Shown: positions 18,812 through 29,825 of the stretch, one piece after another
How the letters are laid out: each line of letters starts with the position of its first letter
How positions within the stretch are numbered: position 1 is the stretch's first letter
Translations under genes and position numbers: made by a program
NCBI GenBank assembly: GCA_946811185.2
Contig: OX328106.1
Location: 43,970,311-44,034,310 of the forward strand
Source: Hippopus hippopus
Lineage: Eukaryota > Mollusca > Bivalvia > Cardiida > Cardiidae
Reading direction: 5' to 3'
Length of the DNA stretch: 64,000 bases
The notes under the pieces: model-generated
Seen by the model: only the letters and a program-made list of their open reading frames with translations
What the model was told of the DNA's origin: nothing
Databases searched by the model: none

Positions 18812-18921
18812 AGTGTTAAATATTGGAAAACGGAGTTGAAGGTGATGGTAAAACTAGTATGAATATACCTATGTAAATAAATAAAAATATATAATATATT
18901 ATAAAAAAATATATTATATAT

Positions 18922-19080
18922 TTATTTAGACTTCTTCATATCACTTAAAATATCCATTAATCCATCAATAATTAATTCTAATTCTTGTATACGTCTATCT
19001 AGTTTAATTATTTGTTTTTTAATAATGCTTACGTTAATAGGTTCATCTTTTTTCTTTGAAAATAGCTTTATAAACTTCAT
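18922..19080 (-). CDS. Small coiled-coil protein
   Basis: This 52-residue ORF starts MKFIKLFSKKKDEP. The rest is a predicted continuous amphipathic helix with regular Ile/Leu spacing (IIKKQIIKLDRRIQELELII). It faces the fibre gene convergently. Such mini-proteins often mediate oligomerisation. No homologue is recognised, but an ATG-started helix with heptad spacing is unlikely to arise by chance in AT-rich DNA. Confidence 0.55.
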   Translation of the reverse strand: MKFIKLFSKKKDEPINVSIIKKQIIKLDRRIQELELIIDGLMDILSDMKKSK

Positions 19081-19339
19081 TTTAAATATTTTGTAAAAGA
19101 TTTTATAAAAAAAAATTTTATAAAAAAATTTTTTTTATTTTTTTTTTTTAAAAAAAATTCTCAAAATAAATTAAGAAATTACTAAACCCTATTAAAAAAT
19201 AAGGAGGGTTTAACATTAAGATTTGTGTATTCCGCGATAATATTAGTATTACTAAGTTGTTCTTCTATATTTTATTTAGCCATGCTCATCTTTTATTAAA
19301 TGTTAGATAATTAACATTTCCTATGTTGCTTTATTGTGA

Positions 19340-19401
19340 TATAGGAAATGGATAAAATTTTTTTGAATTTATAAAATTTTTTATTACATAAATATTATAA
19401 G
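19340..19401 (+). promoter_or_regulatory. Shared upstream module, copy 3
   Basis: Starts AGGAAATGGATAAAATTTTT and ends TTACATAAATATTATAAG before ATGAGTGTGCTAAAT. It is almost identical to the module above the left RING gene and extends about 12 bases into the coding sequence. Confidence 0.65.
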
Positions 19402-20208
19402 ATGAGTGTGCTAAATAAAATAGATTATAAAATTATACAAAACCTAACAACAACTCTTGAAAATAAACATTATTTAAAAAAATTGTATGCAAAAAATAAA
19501 AAAATATATATAACTTTAAATGGTAATTTACTAATGTCACAAATGTTTGACCCAATTGTTATATTAAAGAAATTAATGCCATACAATTATTACTTACATA
19601 GTAAACAAAAGTTGGTTAAATCTGATTTTACCACAACTATTTTTATGGTTTGGCCAGACCAATGCCTTTTTAATGAAAACCCTAATCGCCAAAAAGGTAA
19701 AAATATGTATACTATCATTGAAATACCATTTTGTAGAAGTAATAATTTTATTGGTGATTATAAAGATGCTTTGTTTGAAATAATGGAAGATAAAGATAGA
19801 GAACCGGTTCCAACTAATTATAGAATATATTCTATAACAACATTTAGAAATGATATTCACCCTGAATATTATATTAATGATTGTGTTAGAGAGGATATAG
19901 AGTCATATAATAAAGAAGGTAAAAGTTGTGGTTATATAGATTTTTATGGTTATAATTGGTATGGATTTGAAATTCTTACTAGAATAGATAATTCAACATT
20001 AGGTTATAAGCAAATAGAAGAAATAGAAGAAATTAAAGAAATTAAACTAAAAAAACAAAAAATATTTTTAGAGAATGTATGTTGTATATGTACCGTTAAT
20101 AAACCTAATATATTACTAAGTTGCAGGCATGCATGTATATGTGATGAATGTGATAAAATAGGTGATTTACTTACATGCCCAATGTGTAGACAAGAAATAA
20201 TCAAGTAA
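19402..20208 (+). CDS. RING-finger protein, right copy
   Basis: This 268-residue paralogue of the left RING gene has an intact C-terminal C3HC4 RING (CCICTVNKPN, CRHACICDEC, CPMC) and the tail RQEIIK. The start region, upstream module and RING are highly similar to the left copy. The middle part (residues 20-210) is very different, so one domain was replaced or has diverged. Its 3' end lies in the terminal inverted repeat, so gene conversion between the ends may keep the RING portions alike. A ubiquitin ligase with a different target from its twin is a reasonable inference. Confidence 0.86.
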   Translation: MSVLNKIDYKIIQNLTTTLENKHYLKKLYAKNKKIYITLNGNLLMSQMFDPIVILKKLMPYNYYLHSKQKLVKSDFTTTIFMVWPDQCLFNENPNRQKGKNMYTIIEIPFCRSNNFIGDYKDALFEIMEDKDREPVPTNYRIYSITTFRNDIHPEYYINDCVREDIESYNKEGKSCGYIDFYGYNWYGFEILTRIDNSTLGYKQIEEIEEIKEIKLKKQKIFLENVCCICTVNKPNILLSCRHACICDECDKIGDLLTCPMCRQEIIK

Positions 20209-20572
20209 TTTTGAATTTACCCTAACAACCCCCTATCTACCTTGGTTACACATATAATATATATACCATCCATTTATATATTATATGTCATTAAACCTAT
20301 GTGTGTGTGGTTAATATATCACCCTATCATCGAGACAATAATTAACTGCTTCAATCCCTCCTTCAATAAAACAGCTAAACAATTCACCCATTCAATAATT
20401 CACTGCTTCAATCCCTCCATCAAGGAATTATTGAAATCGGTGTTAACTGGTCAAACTTCCCCCTCTAAAATAAGGGGAAGTTGTAATTACGCTGCTCAAA
20501 AAGCTCCATCAAAAAATGTCCTAATCGAAAAAATGTCAAAATGGGCTTGAAATGCCCATTTACCTATCTACT
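20070..20572. repeat. Right terminal inverted repeat of element 1
   Basis: Inverse complement of 2991-3490, ending GCCCATTTACCTATCTACT. It includes the last part of the RING gene and about 360 bp of non-coding sequence. Compared with the left arm it has extra bases after TGTAGACA, which restore four more RING codons. Confidence 0.9.
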
Positions 20573-20578
20573 ACCGCT
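20573..20578. repeat. Target site duplication of element 1, right
   Basis: ACCGCT directly follows the element end and is identical to 2985-2990. Confidence 0.95.
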
Positions 20579-22740
20579 CTCGTTCAGGAATGGAATAACA
20601 TTCCTGCTGCAATGATTTTACGTTATGTAAGGTCTATGCGACGTCGAATAATTGCCTGTATCGACAGCAGAGGGGCCATACAAGATATTGATTGAAAAAT
20701 TACAAGAACTTTAAGAAAAAGAGGCGCAGGCTTACATGCGTCGAAACTTTTGCTATGTGTAATATTTTTGCATGTCAAGGGACCATTCTACCTCAAGATC
20801 CGGTCGACTGAATGGATTGCACGGTTTTAATATTATGAAACGACTTCCTTGGTATAATGCATCAGGGAGGTGGTCCTTTGACATTGATCAGTCGGGTTTC
20901 TCAGGACCTTCTCTGTGAGACTTTTAAGACTTCAAAAAAGGTTTAAACCATTTGTCGGACGGCCCATAGCACATTTTAACCCTTTACCACAATGCAGAAT
21001 TTTAGACCTATCCAAATTGAAAGCATTTGCAGACTACAATTTCATAGTCGCTCAAATGACACAATTTTTCTTTGACAGGGTAGAAAACTTTGTGGGAAAA
21101 GGAGAAAATGCTGGTTACCAGCATTTTCTCCTTTTCCCACAATGTTTTCAAAAGGCTTTTTCCTCAGGGTCGTTAAAAATCGTCATTGCGTGGTAAAGGG
21201 TTAAACTAGGTTTCCTTGCCTGGACACACCCTAGGACCATTGCTCATCCAAAAACCTTGTTTAGCCATGTACTCTAGGTACTTCACTATTGCAATTTGCA
21301 ATTTCTTCATCATCAAAACCAGCTTCCTGCCGGGCCAAATGGACGTTTAAGTAATACCCTATGACATGATTGTTTACTGCATTTTCTTTAAAAAAATATT
21401 TTCTGTCGTCTGACAAACATCCGCCACATACAGCCGTATTAAGTCTTGTAGTTGAATATGACATTGCAGACATCTGTTGAAAAAACAAAATGCTTCTTTT
21501 TTTTTTCATGTCATCAGCACGATACACTTTATGTTCATACATTATTAAGATTTTTTGTATCGATACAATCAAGAATGGAAAAGAGAATGAATAAAACCCT
21601 TTTTAGATAATCCAGTATTGTTACCCTTCACATTATTTTTTTTCAAGCCATTCAAAGACAATTTGGTAAGCAATGATAAGGTTCATGAATAAAGCTATGG
21701 TCACTGACTGAACAAGGGCCCCTGGATAGCCACGCCAAGATGCGTGACGTCATTTATTACTTGCCTTCAAGTTAAGTGTGAGCTGTGTTTCTCGAGAATA
21801 TATTGGGATTACTACCTAAGCAAATAAAAAATGGATTAAGTGATTAGGTAAGTGAAATATCATTGTATATGAGACATTCCTGATAATGAAATATTGTTTT
21901 GCGTTGTTTTAGGCTTTAATCGGCAAGCAATATTTCTAAATGATAGAGGTCAGTCTCCCGGGAGTGATTTTTTGGCACTTGCTGGGTAAGGGAATACTTG
22001 TATACATGTTCACTTTCGTTACTTCGAAAATCCATTTCTGTTTGTGAGTAGAAACAAAATTGACATTTTTTAAAAATGACCGAGAGCTTAGACGTGCAAA
22101 TTAACGCATGAAAGCAATAGCAGAAGAATGGTCGTCACTGGTACTTGGCCGCCTATGGTCGCAATAAATTTATAGCTCCAAGAGATGAGGAGAACCTTGG
22201 TGGTTCTGTGGTTGAAGTGATGGATAAAAAGCCCAGACGTTTTTGTTTTGATCTCATCGTTGGTACTGACATTCTAGTTGCTGTCTATGGACAAAACAGT
22301 TTAACAATGTAGTGCTCAAGCGTAGTACAAGCAAAACACCCGTAAAAACATAAATGAATGAGCTTTCACCGTGATATAAAAGTAATGTATAAAAGCAGCT
22401 TATCAGATAGAAAGCTATGTCGAGCTGTTGAGATGGGAAGTGTTCTTAATGTTTCCTATGACAAATCTCCAGGGACATTTTGTCTTCATTTCTGGAATTC
22501 CAATTTTCTACCTTGGACCCAAAATTGTTTTGTAGCATCATTTTGTTTTAAGTCTCTTCAACCGACACTTTCTCTCAACAGAGGTAAAACTCAAGATGAC
22601 ACCTTTAACCCATTTACCCAACAACAAGTGTTTTAACGAGCCTGAAGTGTTTTAACGAGTCTGAAGAAGTAGGCCTGTGAAAACAAGTTGGAAAGAAGAG
22701 AAAATGTTGGTAACCACCATCGCCTTCTTTTCATATCATA
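20579..22740. other. Host intergenic DNA
   Basis: No gene was recognised. A degenerate family A palindrome copy lies at about 20700-20910 and a hairpin-family copy at 20985-21205. Between 21206 and 22740 nothing beyond short, unsupported open frames is visible. Confidence 0.6.
20985..21205. repeat. Hairpin repeat, family B
   Basis: The core AGGAGAAAATGCTGGTTACC is followed by its complement (CAGCATTTTCTCCTTTTCCC). It is flanked by AGACCTATCCAAATTGAAAG...TTTGCAGAC and AATGTTTTCAAAAGGCTT...GTGGTAAAGGGTTAA. The same unit recurs at 23030, 56735 and 61385. Confidence 0.75.
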
Positions 22741-22769
22741 TCATTTTTCTAACATTTTAGAGACACTCT

Positions 22770-22985
22770 CCATTATTATCCCCCGCCGAAGGCGGAGGGA
22801 TATAGTTTTAGCGTTGTCTGTCCGTCCGTGTGTCCGTCTGGGAGAATATCTCCAATACCATTGGACGGAATTTCGTGAAACTTTATACATGTGTACAATA
22901 TTCCATTCCGCCGATACACTTTTTTCATTTTTTGATTCGATGAAAAATGGCCGACTGGTAGCGATTTTAAGTTACGCGGTCAAGT
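22770..22985 (+). repeat. CCGCCGAAGGCGG-headed interspersed repeat
   Basis: It starts with a short palindrome (CCCGCCGAAGGCGGAGGGAT), then TGTCCGTCCGTGTGTCCGTC and GAATTTCGTGAAACTTTATA. This layout is one I recall as an abundant unclassified repeat in marine invertebrate genomes. The open frame through it is not a gene. Confidence 0.55.
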
Positions 22986-23029
22986 AAAGTTTTCAGCGAG
23001 GGATATCATTTCAACGAAATTGCTTGTTT

Positions 23030-23350
23030 GGTCAGCATTCAACTTGTCGTCTGCAAATGCTTTCGATTTAAGTCTAAAATTTTGCCATGTGCTAAAAAGT
23101 GGAAAATTAAACTCTTCAGGTTTGTTAAATCTTTCTAGACAACAAAATTTTTGACTTATCCAAGTTGAAAGCATTTGCAGGCGACAAATTAAATGTGACT
23201 AAATAATTGAAATTTATTTTTGGCTAGGAAGAAAACAGTGTGGGAAAAGGAGAAAATGCTGGTTACCAGCATTTTCTTCTTTCCCACAATGTTTTCAAAA
23301 GGCTTTCTTCTTTGGGATCCTTTAGACTCAGTATTACGTGGTAAAGGGTA
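23030..23350. repeat. Hairpin repeats, family B (two adjoining pieces)
   Basis: Contains GGTTACCAGCATTTTCTTC paired with AGAAAATGCTGGTTACC at about 23250-23280, plus flanking TCCAAGTTGAAAGCATTTGC and GTGGTAAAGGGTAA. An inverted fragment of the flank precedes it at 23030-23075. Confidence 0.65.
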
Positions 23351-23394
23351 ATTGCGCCATGGATCGATATTATTGTATAGTAACAGTGGGATGC

Positions 23395-23640
23395 CCCGAC
23401 TGCGCAGCTTCAGGGCTTGAAGCGCAGTGGTCTCTGGTTCGATTCCCACTTTAGCCAAATACTCTTCGAAGATTGATGGCCATCAACGCGACATGATTTG
23501 TTCCCGTCTCTCCTCTGAATGTTTTTCCGACGAAGTTTATATATAGGTGGTTAAACAGCTAGTGGCTTAGAATGTTGTGCAAACTTCTGGTAAGAGAATC
23601 TCTAGCATATAAACGCTAATCCCGACGATATAACTGAGAC
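23395..23640 (+). repeat. Degenerate tRNA-derived SINE
   Basis: The B-box-like GGTTCGATTCCCACT is followed by a body matching the intact SINE at 26137 (AGTGGCTTAGAATGTTGTGC, TTCTGGTAAGAGAATCTC, CGACGATATAACTGAGA). Confidence 0.6.
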
Positions 23641-23964
23641 ACAAATCACGATATATAAGCCTTGCACGTTAAAATAGTGTCACTGATCTTGAATAATACT
23701 TTCTTCAGAAAAAAAGGAAGCGAAAAGTTTAATCCTGTGTATCGTGTGATTCTATAAACGATACATCAGCTGTGGGGTTTTACAGATGATAAATGTTATA
23801 AACGTTCCGTATGGCAACGCTCCTGGGATATTCACCGCTATTGTCTCCATTTCTAGAATTCCAATTTTTCTACCTTTGTCACTTATGTTGACATATTTTT
23901 TTCCTGATATATGTCATTGTTTAGAAAATGGCATAGCAGCTTATTGCTCTTCTGTTTGAACTTG

Positions 23965-24115
23965 TCGTCCGCTGTGACCCAGTGGTTGAGGAGGTGGATT
24001 TGCAATCCGAATGTCCTGGGTTCGAATCTAAAAGGCCATGCTGGTTTCTTGCGCCTCAAGCAAAGAACTTCAGGGTTCATATTTACCAACCATCCTTCAG
24101 AACGATCTTTGTCTT
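23965..24115 (+). repeat. tRNA-like SINE head fragment
   Basis: GTGACCCAGTGGTTGAGGAG...TCCTGGGTTCGAATC has A-box and B-box promoter motifs of a tRNA-derived SINE. The usual body and AATC tail are missing. It is probably not a functional tRNA, because no matching 3' acceptor strand is visible. Confidence 0.5.
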
Positions 24116-24619
24116 ATTGTCGAGTATTTTCGAAATTTGAAAGTAACACATCTTCTGATCGATGTCTGCTGATACTTTCAAATTTGGCAGGTCAAAAAAT
24201 TTGTCGTTCGGAAACGGATTTAAGATGATAAACATTACGAACGTTCTCTATGGCAACTCCCCTAGGGATACTCCACGGTATTGTCTCTATTTCTAGATTC
24301 CAATTTTCTACCGTTGGGCAGACAGACGAATATTTCTGTAGTATCGCAATGTTTAGAAACCGGCATTGTCACTTTTGGCTCATCTGCTAGGAATCCCGGT
24401 AACACACAAAATGAGTGGGGTTAGCTACATGTAGTACACCCCAACCTCATATTTGTCGCTACCGTATATTTAGTCCTACTCATGTATACAGTTCTAAATC
24501 TAATTACCAGCAGAAAACCGCGCCAGTTTGATGGATTCATCAAGAAGTATAATGTTGTTCGCAGGATGTTTTCAGAGTCGTCTGTGAACGATGCGAAATC
24601 CAAAACTTAAGTCCGATGG

Positions 24620-25330
24620 GGTGGGTGGGGGGGGGGCTAAAGATCTCTCAACAATATTTGATAAGCACATGATAAGCCGGGTCAGGGTAAGATAAAGTAG
24701 GACAGGACAGGGCTAGGACAGGGCTAGGACAGAAGCAGGGCAGGGCAAGCACAATGGAAGAGGACATGACAAGCAGGGACAGGGTAAGATAAAGTAGGAC
24801 AGGACAGGACAGGGCTAGGACAGGAGCAGGGTAGGGCTAGCACAATGGAAGAGGACATGATAAGCCGGGGTCTGGGTAGGATAAAGAAGGATAGAATAGG
24901 ACAGGGCTAGGACAGGAGCAGGGGCAGGGCAGGGCACAATGGAAGAGGACATGATAAGCCGGGTCAGGGTAAGATAAAGTAGGACAGGACAGGACATGGC
25001 TGGGACAGAAGCAGGGCAGGGCTAGCACAATGGAAGAGGACATGATAAGCCGGAACAGGGTAGGATAAAGTAGGATAGAATAGGACAGGGCTAGGACAGG
25101 AGCAGGGACAGGGCAGGGCACAATGGAAGAGGACATGATAAGCCAGGACAGGGTAGGATAAAGGATAAAGGACAGGTCGGGGCTAGGGCTAGGCTGAAGG
25201 GGGCGGTGCGGGGCGGAGCAGGGCGGGGCTCGGCACGGCACGGCACGGCACGGCACAATGGAAGAGGACATGATAAACCAGGACAGGGTAGGATAAAATA
25301 GGACAGGATAGGATATGACAGGACAGCCGT
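24620..25330. repeat. GC-rich minisatellite, about 90-100-bp units
   Basis: At least six tandem copies share ATGGAAGAGGACATGATAAG, then CAGGGTAGGATAAAGTAGGA and GGGCTAGGACAGGAGCAGGG. The last copies are degenerate (CGGCACGGCACGGCAC). Long open frames on the minus strand here simply reflect the absence of stops in the repeat. Confidence 0.9.
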
Positions 25331-25339
25331 CGAAAGAGT

Positions 25340-26130
25340 TAGAACTTTTTAATGCCAGTGCAATGGCTAAGTAAAGTCGTTTTTTCAAAAAAAAAAATAA
25401 GTTAGATTAAGTTTTGACAATATTTCAGCGATAATTGTATCTAAGCTTGAAAACAAAGAGGAGAAAAAAAGGGGAAAATCGCTAAGAAAGAGCGAGGGAA
25501 ATAATCCCACTTACATACGCTAATTGGAAGTATTTACAGGGAGATTTTACCGTGCCCGTTTGTAATCAAAGCGACGAGAGTACTAAAACTAATGACATCG
25601 TAAACACTTTGGAAACAGAGGTCGTAAAATGGAGATCATCGATTTGATTTCTTTGATGTTCTGGAGAAATTTCTGCAACTAGACGACATGTGTCTGCGAG
25701 CACCAAATATTGTTTGAATGATAACTTAACTGATTTAAATAACCATGAAAACTACAACCTCTTCCATTTCGAAGTATTGTTTTACCTTGACAATTTTGTT
25801 CGTTTCGCATTGAATAACATTGTGTGGTTTAAAGATACATCTTTACTCGTTTTCAGCCAGTTTTTAAAACCATTTCATCTTTATTTTATGAAACTAAAAT
25901 CATTCTTGTATCTCCATGCCAAATGTTGCCCCTGACAGTTGCAAGGTGGCACAGATATCGATAGAAAGAAAATGCATTTCATTCTCTTGGGGCCATCAAA
26001 GGAAGCACTGCTGTCGTTTCCATTCTTAAATTGAAGACAAATCCCGTGAGTGTTTCCAACCCGTACACCATATTTGTCGATTATTTATTCATGTTACACA
26101 GCAAACCAATATCTGAACCATTCTACACAC
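25340..26130. other. Host DNA, nothing recognised
   Basis: AT-rich sequence with a short A-run near 25387. An 81-codon open frame at 25690-25935 has no recognisable motif or context. Confidence 0.5.
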
Positions 26131-26136
26131 TTAGTC

Positions 26137-26450
26137 GAGACCCAGTAGCTCAGCCGGTAGGGAACAGGACTTTAGAACAGGGGGTTGTGAGTTCGATCCC
26201 TGGCTCGGCCATTTTCTTTCCGAGGATTGATGAGAGTCATTGCGACAGGATTCTTTCCTTTCCCACCGTTGACCATTGTTTCGACGATGGTTATGTGGGA
26301 AAGCAGCCAGTGGCTTGGAAAGAAAATTGTCCGGAGTACTGGTAAAGAGACTCCAGGAAAGCATGGATAGGTGCATTGGCCGCCGCGATATAACTGAAAT
26401 AATGTTGAAAACGGGGTTAAACACCATACATTCAATCAATCAATCTACAC
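26137..26450 (+). repeat. tRNA-derived SINE, full length
   Basis: The head GACCCAGTAGCTCAGCCGGT (A-box) and GTGAGTTCGATCCCTGGCTC (B-box) form a pol III promoter. The body includes TGGGAAAGCAGCCAGTGGCT and the mollusc-type core CGCGATATAACTGAAATAAT...GGGGTTAAACACCA. The tail is AATCAATCAATC. Two more copies lie inverted at 30245 and 60530. Confidence 0.85.
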
Positions 26451-26840
26451 ACTTAAAGTTTTAACAGCCTTTTTTTTTTTTTCTCTCGGGCTGTAAAGAT
26501 GTATCTTTAAAAAACCGTTTTAATTTAATCAACGTCTTTCATATCATAGGACTAGGTCCTTACTCACTTTTGACTCTGAGAAAGGTGAGTCTGAAACAAA
26601 AAGTAGTCTGATTTGAAACTTAATTGATTAATTAACCTTAAATTTCGAAATTAATTTAATGAAAATTTTCAGCCATTGGTAAAGACCCGATGATTTCGGT
26701 TTCAAGTTCATTACCATTAAAAAAAAAAGGAAAACTCTTACCGTCACAGACTTTAGGCGGACATTATAGATCAAGATCAGACTAAAAACGTTCTGTTGCA
26801 TATATTTATGAGCCATTCTCTAGCAAAAGGGGGGGGGGGG
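26451..26840. other. Host DNA, nothing recognised
   Basis: T-run at 26470-26482 and G-run at about 26829; otherwise AT-rich sequence without a supported gene. Confidence 0.5.
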
Positions 26841-26844
26841 GTCT

Positions 26845-27080
26845 GCATCTCCGTGATCCATGATACCAAGCAAGACAACACTAAATTACAGCTGCACAAA
26901 ATCCATTTTGTCTAACAACCGACTAAATCATGAGGTAGACTGGTCCTTTGACATGCAGCAAATTTACAAAAAGCAAAAAGTTTCGGCCCAGGTCAGCCTC
27001 CGCGGACTGCGGAGGCTGACCTGGGTCGATATTTTTTGCAGATGTATTAAGTTCCCTTTTCACAGAGCAAGGCTCGTTTG
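26845..27080. repeat. Palindromic repeat, family A
   Basis: The central stem is GGTCAGCCTCCGCGGACTGC with its complement to GGAGGCTGACCT. Flanks include CATGAGGTAGACTGGTCCTT and CCCTTTTCACAGAGCA. Confidence 0.8.
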
Positions 27081-28480
27081 TCTGGTTGGTAAAAAGTGAA
27101 GGGAATCCTTGTAAACATAATTTATCCTTTTTATTTCTGAGCCTATACATCCATTCACAGATTTCGTCTTATAATATCTTCATCGAAATATAACAAAATC
27201 TCCCGCCGATTCCAAAAATGTATTATCATTAATTTTGTTCGTTTTTCTTTGTAAAACTGCATGCTCCTATAACCCATTCAGAGCCACTGGCAAATTTATG
27301 GATTTTGCAGTTGGCATTGACCAAAACCAGACTGCACATAGCGAGCAGTCTGACCTTCGATCTAAAGCGTCCGCTACTTTTGTCGAGCATATGAGGTAAA
27401 ATCAGTCTAATTTCAGTAGATTATATTTTTAGCCATCGAAAGAGGTCGGGTGCATAAAAGCAGAAAGAGATTAGCTCGTGTTTGGCCAGAGTTAGCCACT
27501 ACTTGTTTGAGTTTGTATGTTTAATATGAAATATAGGATTTGACAGGAGTTGGTTTTTGAGATAAAATTTTATTAAACGAGTCTACGAGCCTTTGGCGAG
27601 CTTAATAACATTTTTTGTGGACGAGTTTAATAAATTTTTACCTCAAAAGCCAACGAGTGTCAGATTCTTTTTATCACATAACTGTACAACAAGAATTATA
27701 GTCCATAATGTGTTAAACCAGAGGCATACATGTATAATGTGTAGTGAAATTTACATGAAGCCTGTGCGCTTCTTTGACAGATACATTACGAACGAAAAAT
27801 AGTTCCGAAGAAACTTGCATATATTGATTTTGTTTTGAATCTAAAAGTGATGAAATTAACAACTTTATCATGATTAAGAATTTTGACCATTAATTTCCTT
27901 CAGGAACCTAGGTCAGCAATGTTTTAGAAATGAAACGTATAATTACAGGGTGTTGACCAAATACAGCGCTATTTTCTTATCTCACACGTGTGTGAGACAA
28001 GAAAATTCGTAATGGCTGTATTACATTGAAAACAAGGAGAGTTATGTGAAAAAGCATCATGTCACGACTTACAGATCTTGATAAGTATTCAACAATCATT
28101 TCTAACAACTTCTTAGTCTTGTTTTTAGGAATTTTCTAAATTTGAAAGTAACACAAGTTCTGATTGGCTAAATCAAATGTTTTAGCCAATCAGAAGTTGG
28201 CTTACTTTCTAAATCTTAGACTAAAAAATATTCTAAGGAATGGTTGGTAAATATGGATGTACTTTGTTCTGCGTTTACATCGATACGGTCAGTCACAAGA
28301 ATTCAAGATCATAACCCCTTCGCTCAGTTTGATCTACAACTGGAAAAGATATGGACTCACTTGTTCAGTTTTTCCACAATGTTTCCGAAAGTAGTCTATT
28401 GTTAAGCAAATAGGTGGGAAAGTAGCCGGTACTTTGGAATGAGTGTTGATCATTATATCAGCATCGTCATCGACACCACC
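27081..28480. other. Host DNA with small hairpins
   Basis: A degraded hairpin of the family complete at 63676 lies near 27320-27375. CTCACACGTGTGTGAG is a 16-base palindrome near 27983. Two complementary segments (TTCTGATTGGCTAAATCAAA and TTTTAGCCAATCAGAA) lie at about 28157-28195. No gene was identified. Confidence 0.55.
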
Positions 28481-28485
28481 GTCAC

Positions 28486-28500
28486 AGTCATCTTCATCAT

Positions 28501-28533
<33 letters not shown>

Positions 28534-28565
28534 CAGGACCTACATCGTTATCATCGTCATTGCCA
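28486..28565. repeat. Trinucleotide microsatellite (CAT/CAG-type)
   Basis: TCATCATCATCATCATCAGC followed by AGCAACAGCAGCAGCAGCAG and more CATCGT units. An Asp-rich antisense open frame here is a by-product. Confidence 0.9.
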
Positions 28566-28727
28566 TCGTCATCACCACCCACATCTTTATCATTATTTCC
28601 ATTATCATGAGAAGATAGAATTAGCAGTCATACATAAGGATGGCTATTTGTTTTTTGCAGTTATACTGACGTGGGGAGGAGTGGGCGTCGAACGTTTTGC
28701 TGTTGGAGTGCTGGTTAAATATAAAGA

Positions 28728-28995
28728 GCCATACTCAGTGAAAAGGGGGTCTAATGCATCTGCAAAAAGTATTGACCCAGGTTAGCCTACGCGGATTGCG
28801 TAGGCTGACCTGATTCGAAACATTTTGCTTTTGGTAAATCGTCTACATCTCAAAGGACCATTCTACCTCAAAACTCAGTTGGTTATTTGACAAAACGGAT
28901 TTTATGGATCCATTATCTTATGATGACTTGCTTGGTGTAATACATCACAGAGATTCATTAAGTCCCCGTATGTCAGAGCATGCCTCATATATTTA
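28728..28995. repeat. Palindromic repeat, family A
   Basis: Stem GTTAGCCTACGCGGATTGCG...TAGGCTGACC. It has the same flanks as other copies (GAGCCATACTCAGTGAAAAG and TGATGACTTGCTTGGT). Confidence 0.8.
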
Positions 28996-29571
28996 TTGTG
29001 AAAACTGACCGCTAGATACCTGGCAATATTCTATGAAACAAACCACACTCTGTGGGATAGACTGTTTACGAACGATTTGCAGCAATGTACTTTACTAAAC
29101 AGACACACCGTTTTGTTTAGTTCGATTTGGTAAACAAATGCACATGTTTTGAACAATATTTCCCGCTCGTTTCCATTTTTTGCTGAGAGTTTTTGCCATT
29201 AATGGAATTTTTCAAAACCAAGATACTTAGAAAAATAATGTAATGCTTAAGCCAGACAGAAATGTAGGCGTAGTATAGAGGAAGACACATAATGACGAAC
29301 TGAGAAATTACTCACTTTTTTCTAAAATTTTCAGAATAATCAGTTTGTGATATCTTTAAAGTATCGAGTCTTGCACCGGTAAATGGACCAACAACTATCT
29401 TTAAAAAAAAAAAAAAATAGGTGGCGTCAGAGGTATCGGAATAAAAGTTTATAGGGAAAAAATTCTTTTGTGGGTCAATATGAATTTAAATAATGAAAAG
29501 TAACCTCTCAACTAATTGTTTCTTTTTCCACATTATTTTCCCTATTGTTGAAAAGTGAAATTTTCACTTAG

Positions 29572-29825
29572 CTATGAGCCATGCACTGTGAAAAAAGGGT
29601 TTCAGTGAATCTGCAAAAAGTAGCGACTCAGATCAGCCGCGCAGGCTGACCTAGGTCGAAACGTTTTCGACTGGTCAATTTTCTGCATATCAAAGGACCT
29701 TTTTACCTCATGATTCAGTCGGTTATTAGACCGTAGATTTTATGGATCCATAACTATGCTTTGCGTAGTGCATCACGGAGACGCATTAAATGCCGTTTTG
29801 CCAGAGCATGGCTCATATTTTTTTA
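29572..29825. repeat. Palindromic repeat, family A
   Basis: GAGCCATGCACTGTGAAAAA, the stem GATCAGCCGCGCAGGCTGACC, then TACCTCATGATTCAGTCGGT and ATGGATCCATAACTATG, ending GCCAGAGCATGGCTCATA. Confidence 0.85.

Larger units (their letters stand above)
18812..19401. other. AT-rich non-structural spacer
   Basis: This region contains one credible small gene (18922-19080, minus strand), homopolymer A/T runs at about 19100-19160 and the promoter of the right RING gene. On the minus strand at 19180-19290 a short ATGAGCATGGC-initiated frame stops after five codons but stays open beyond; it may be a decayed gene. At 18825-18876 a P-loop-like phrase (EGDGKTS) occurs in a frame that soon stops. Confidence 0.6.
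2991..20572. mobile_element. Polinton/Maverick (adintovirus-like) provirus, element 1
   Basis: A 17,582-bp integrated element begins AGTAGATAGG and ends CCTATCTACT, with inverted terminal repeats and a 6-bp target duplication. Its gene content defines a Polinton: protein-primed DNA polymerase B, retroviral-type integrase, adenovirus-type protease, FtsK/HerA packaging ATPase, double jelly-roll capsid protein and penton-like protein. PLA2-like, pX-like and fibre-like proteins make it resemble the adintoviruses. Genes at 9195-15622 run leftward as a structural block; integrase, protease and fibre run rightward. Coding regions are almost intact. The exceptions are an internal TGA in the polymerase and -1 frame offsets at two A-runs, which point to a young insertion. 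Confidence 0.97.

Noticed and set aside
23965..24020. Functional tRNA gene
   Set aside because: A- and B-box-like motifs are present, but a complete cloverleaf and acceptor stem are not; a SINE head is more likely.
24837..25388. 183-codon open frame on the minus strand
   Set aside because: It runs through the 90-100-bp minisatellite; the Pro/Cys/Ser-rich translation simply repeats with it.
28334..28582. Asp-rich 82-codon frame
   Set aside because: Product of a CAT/CAG microsatellite.
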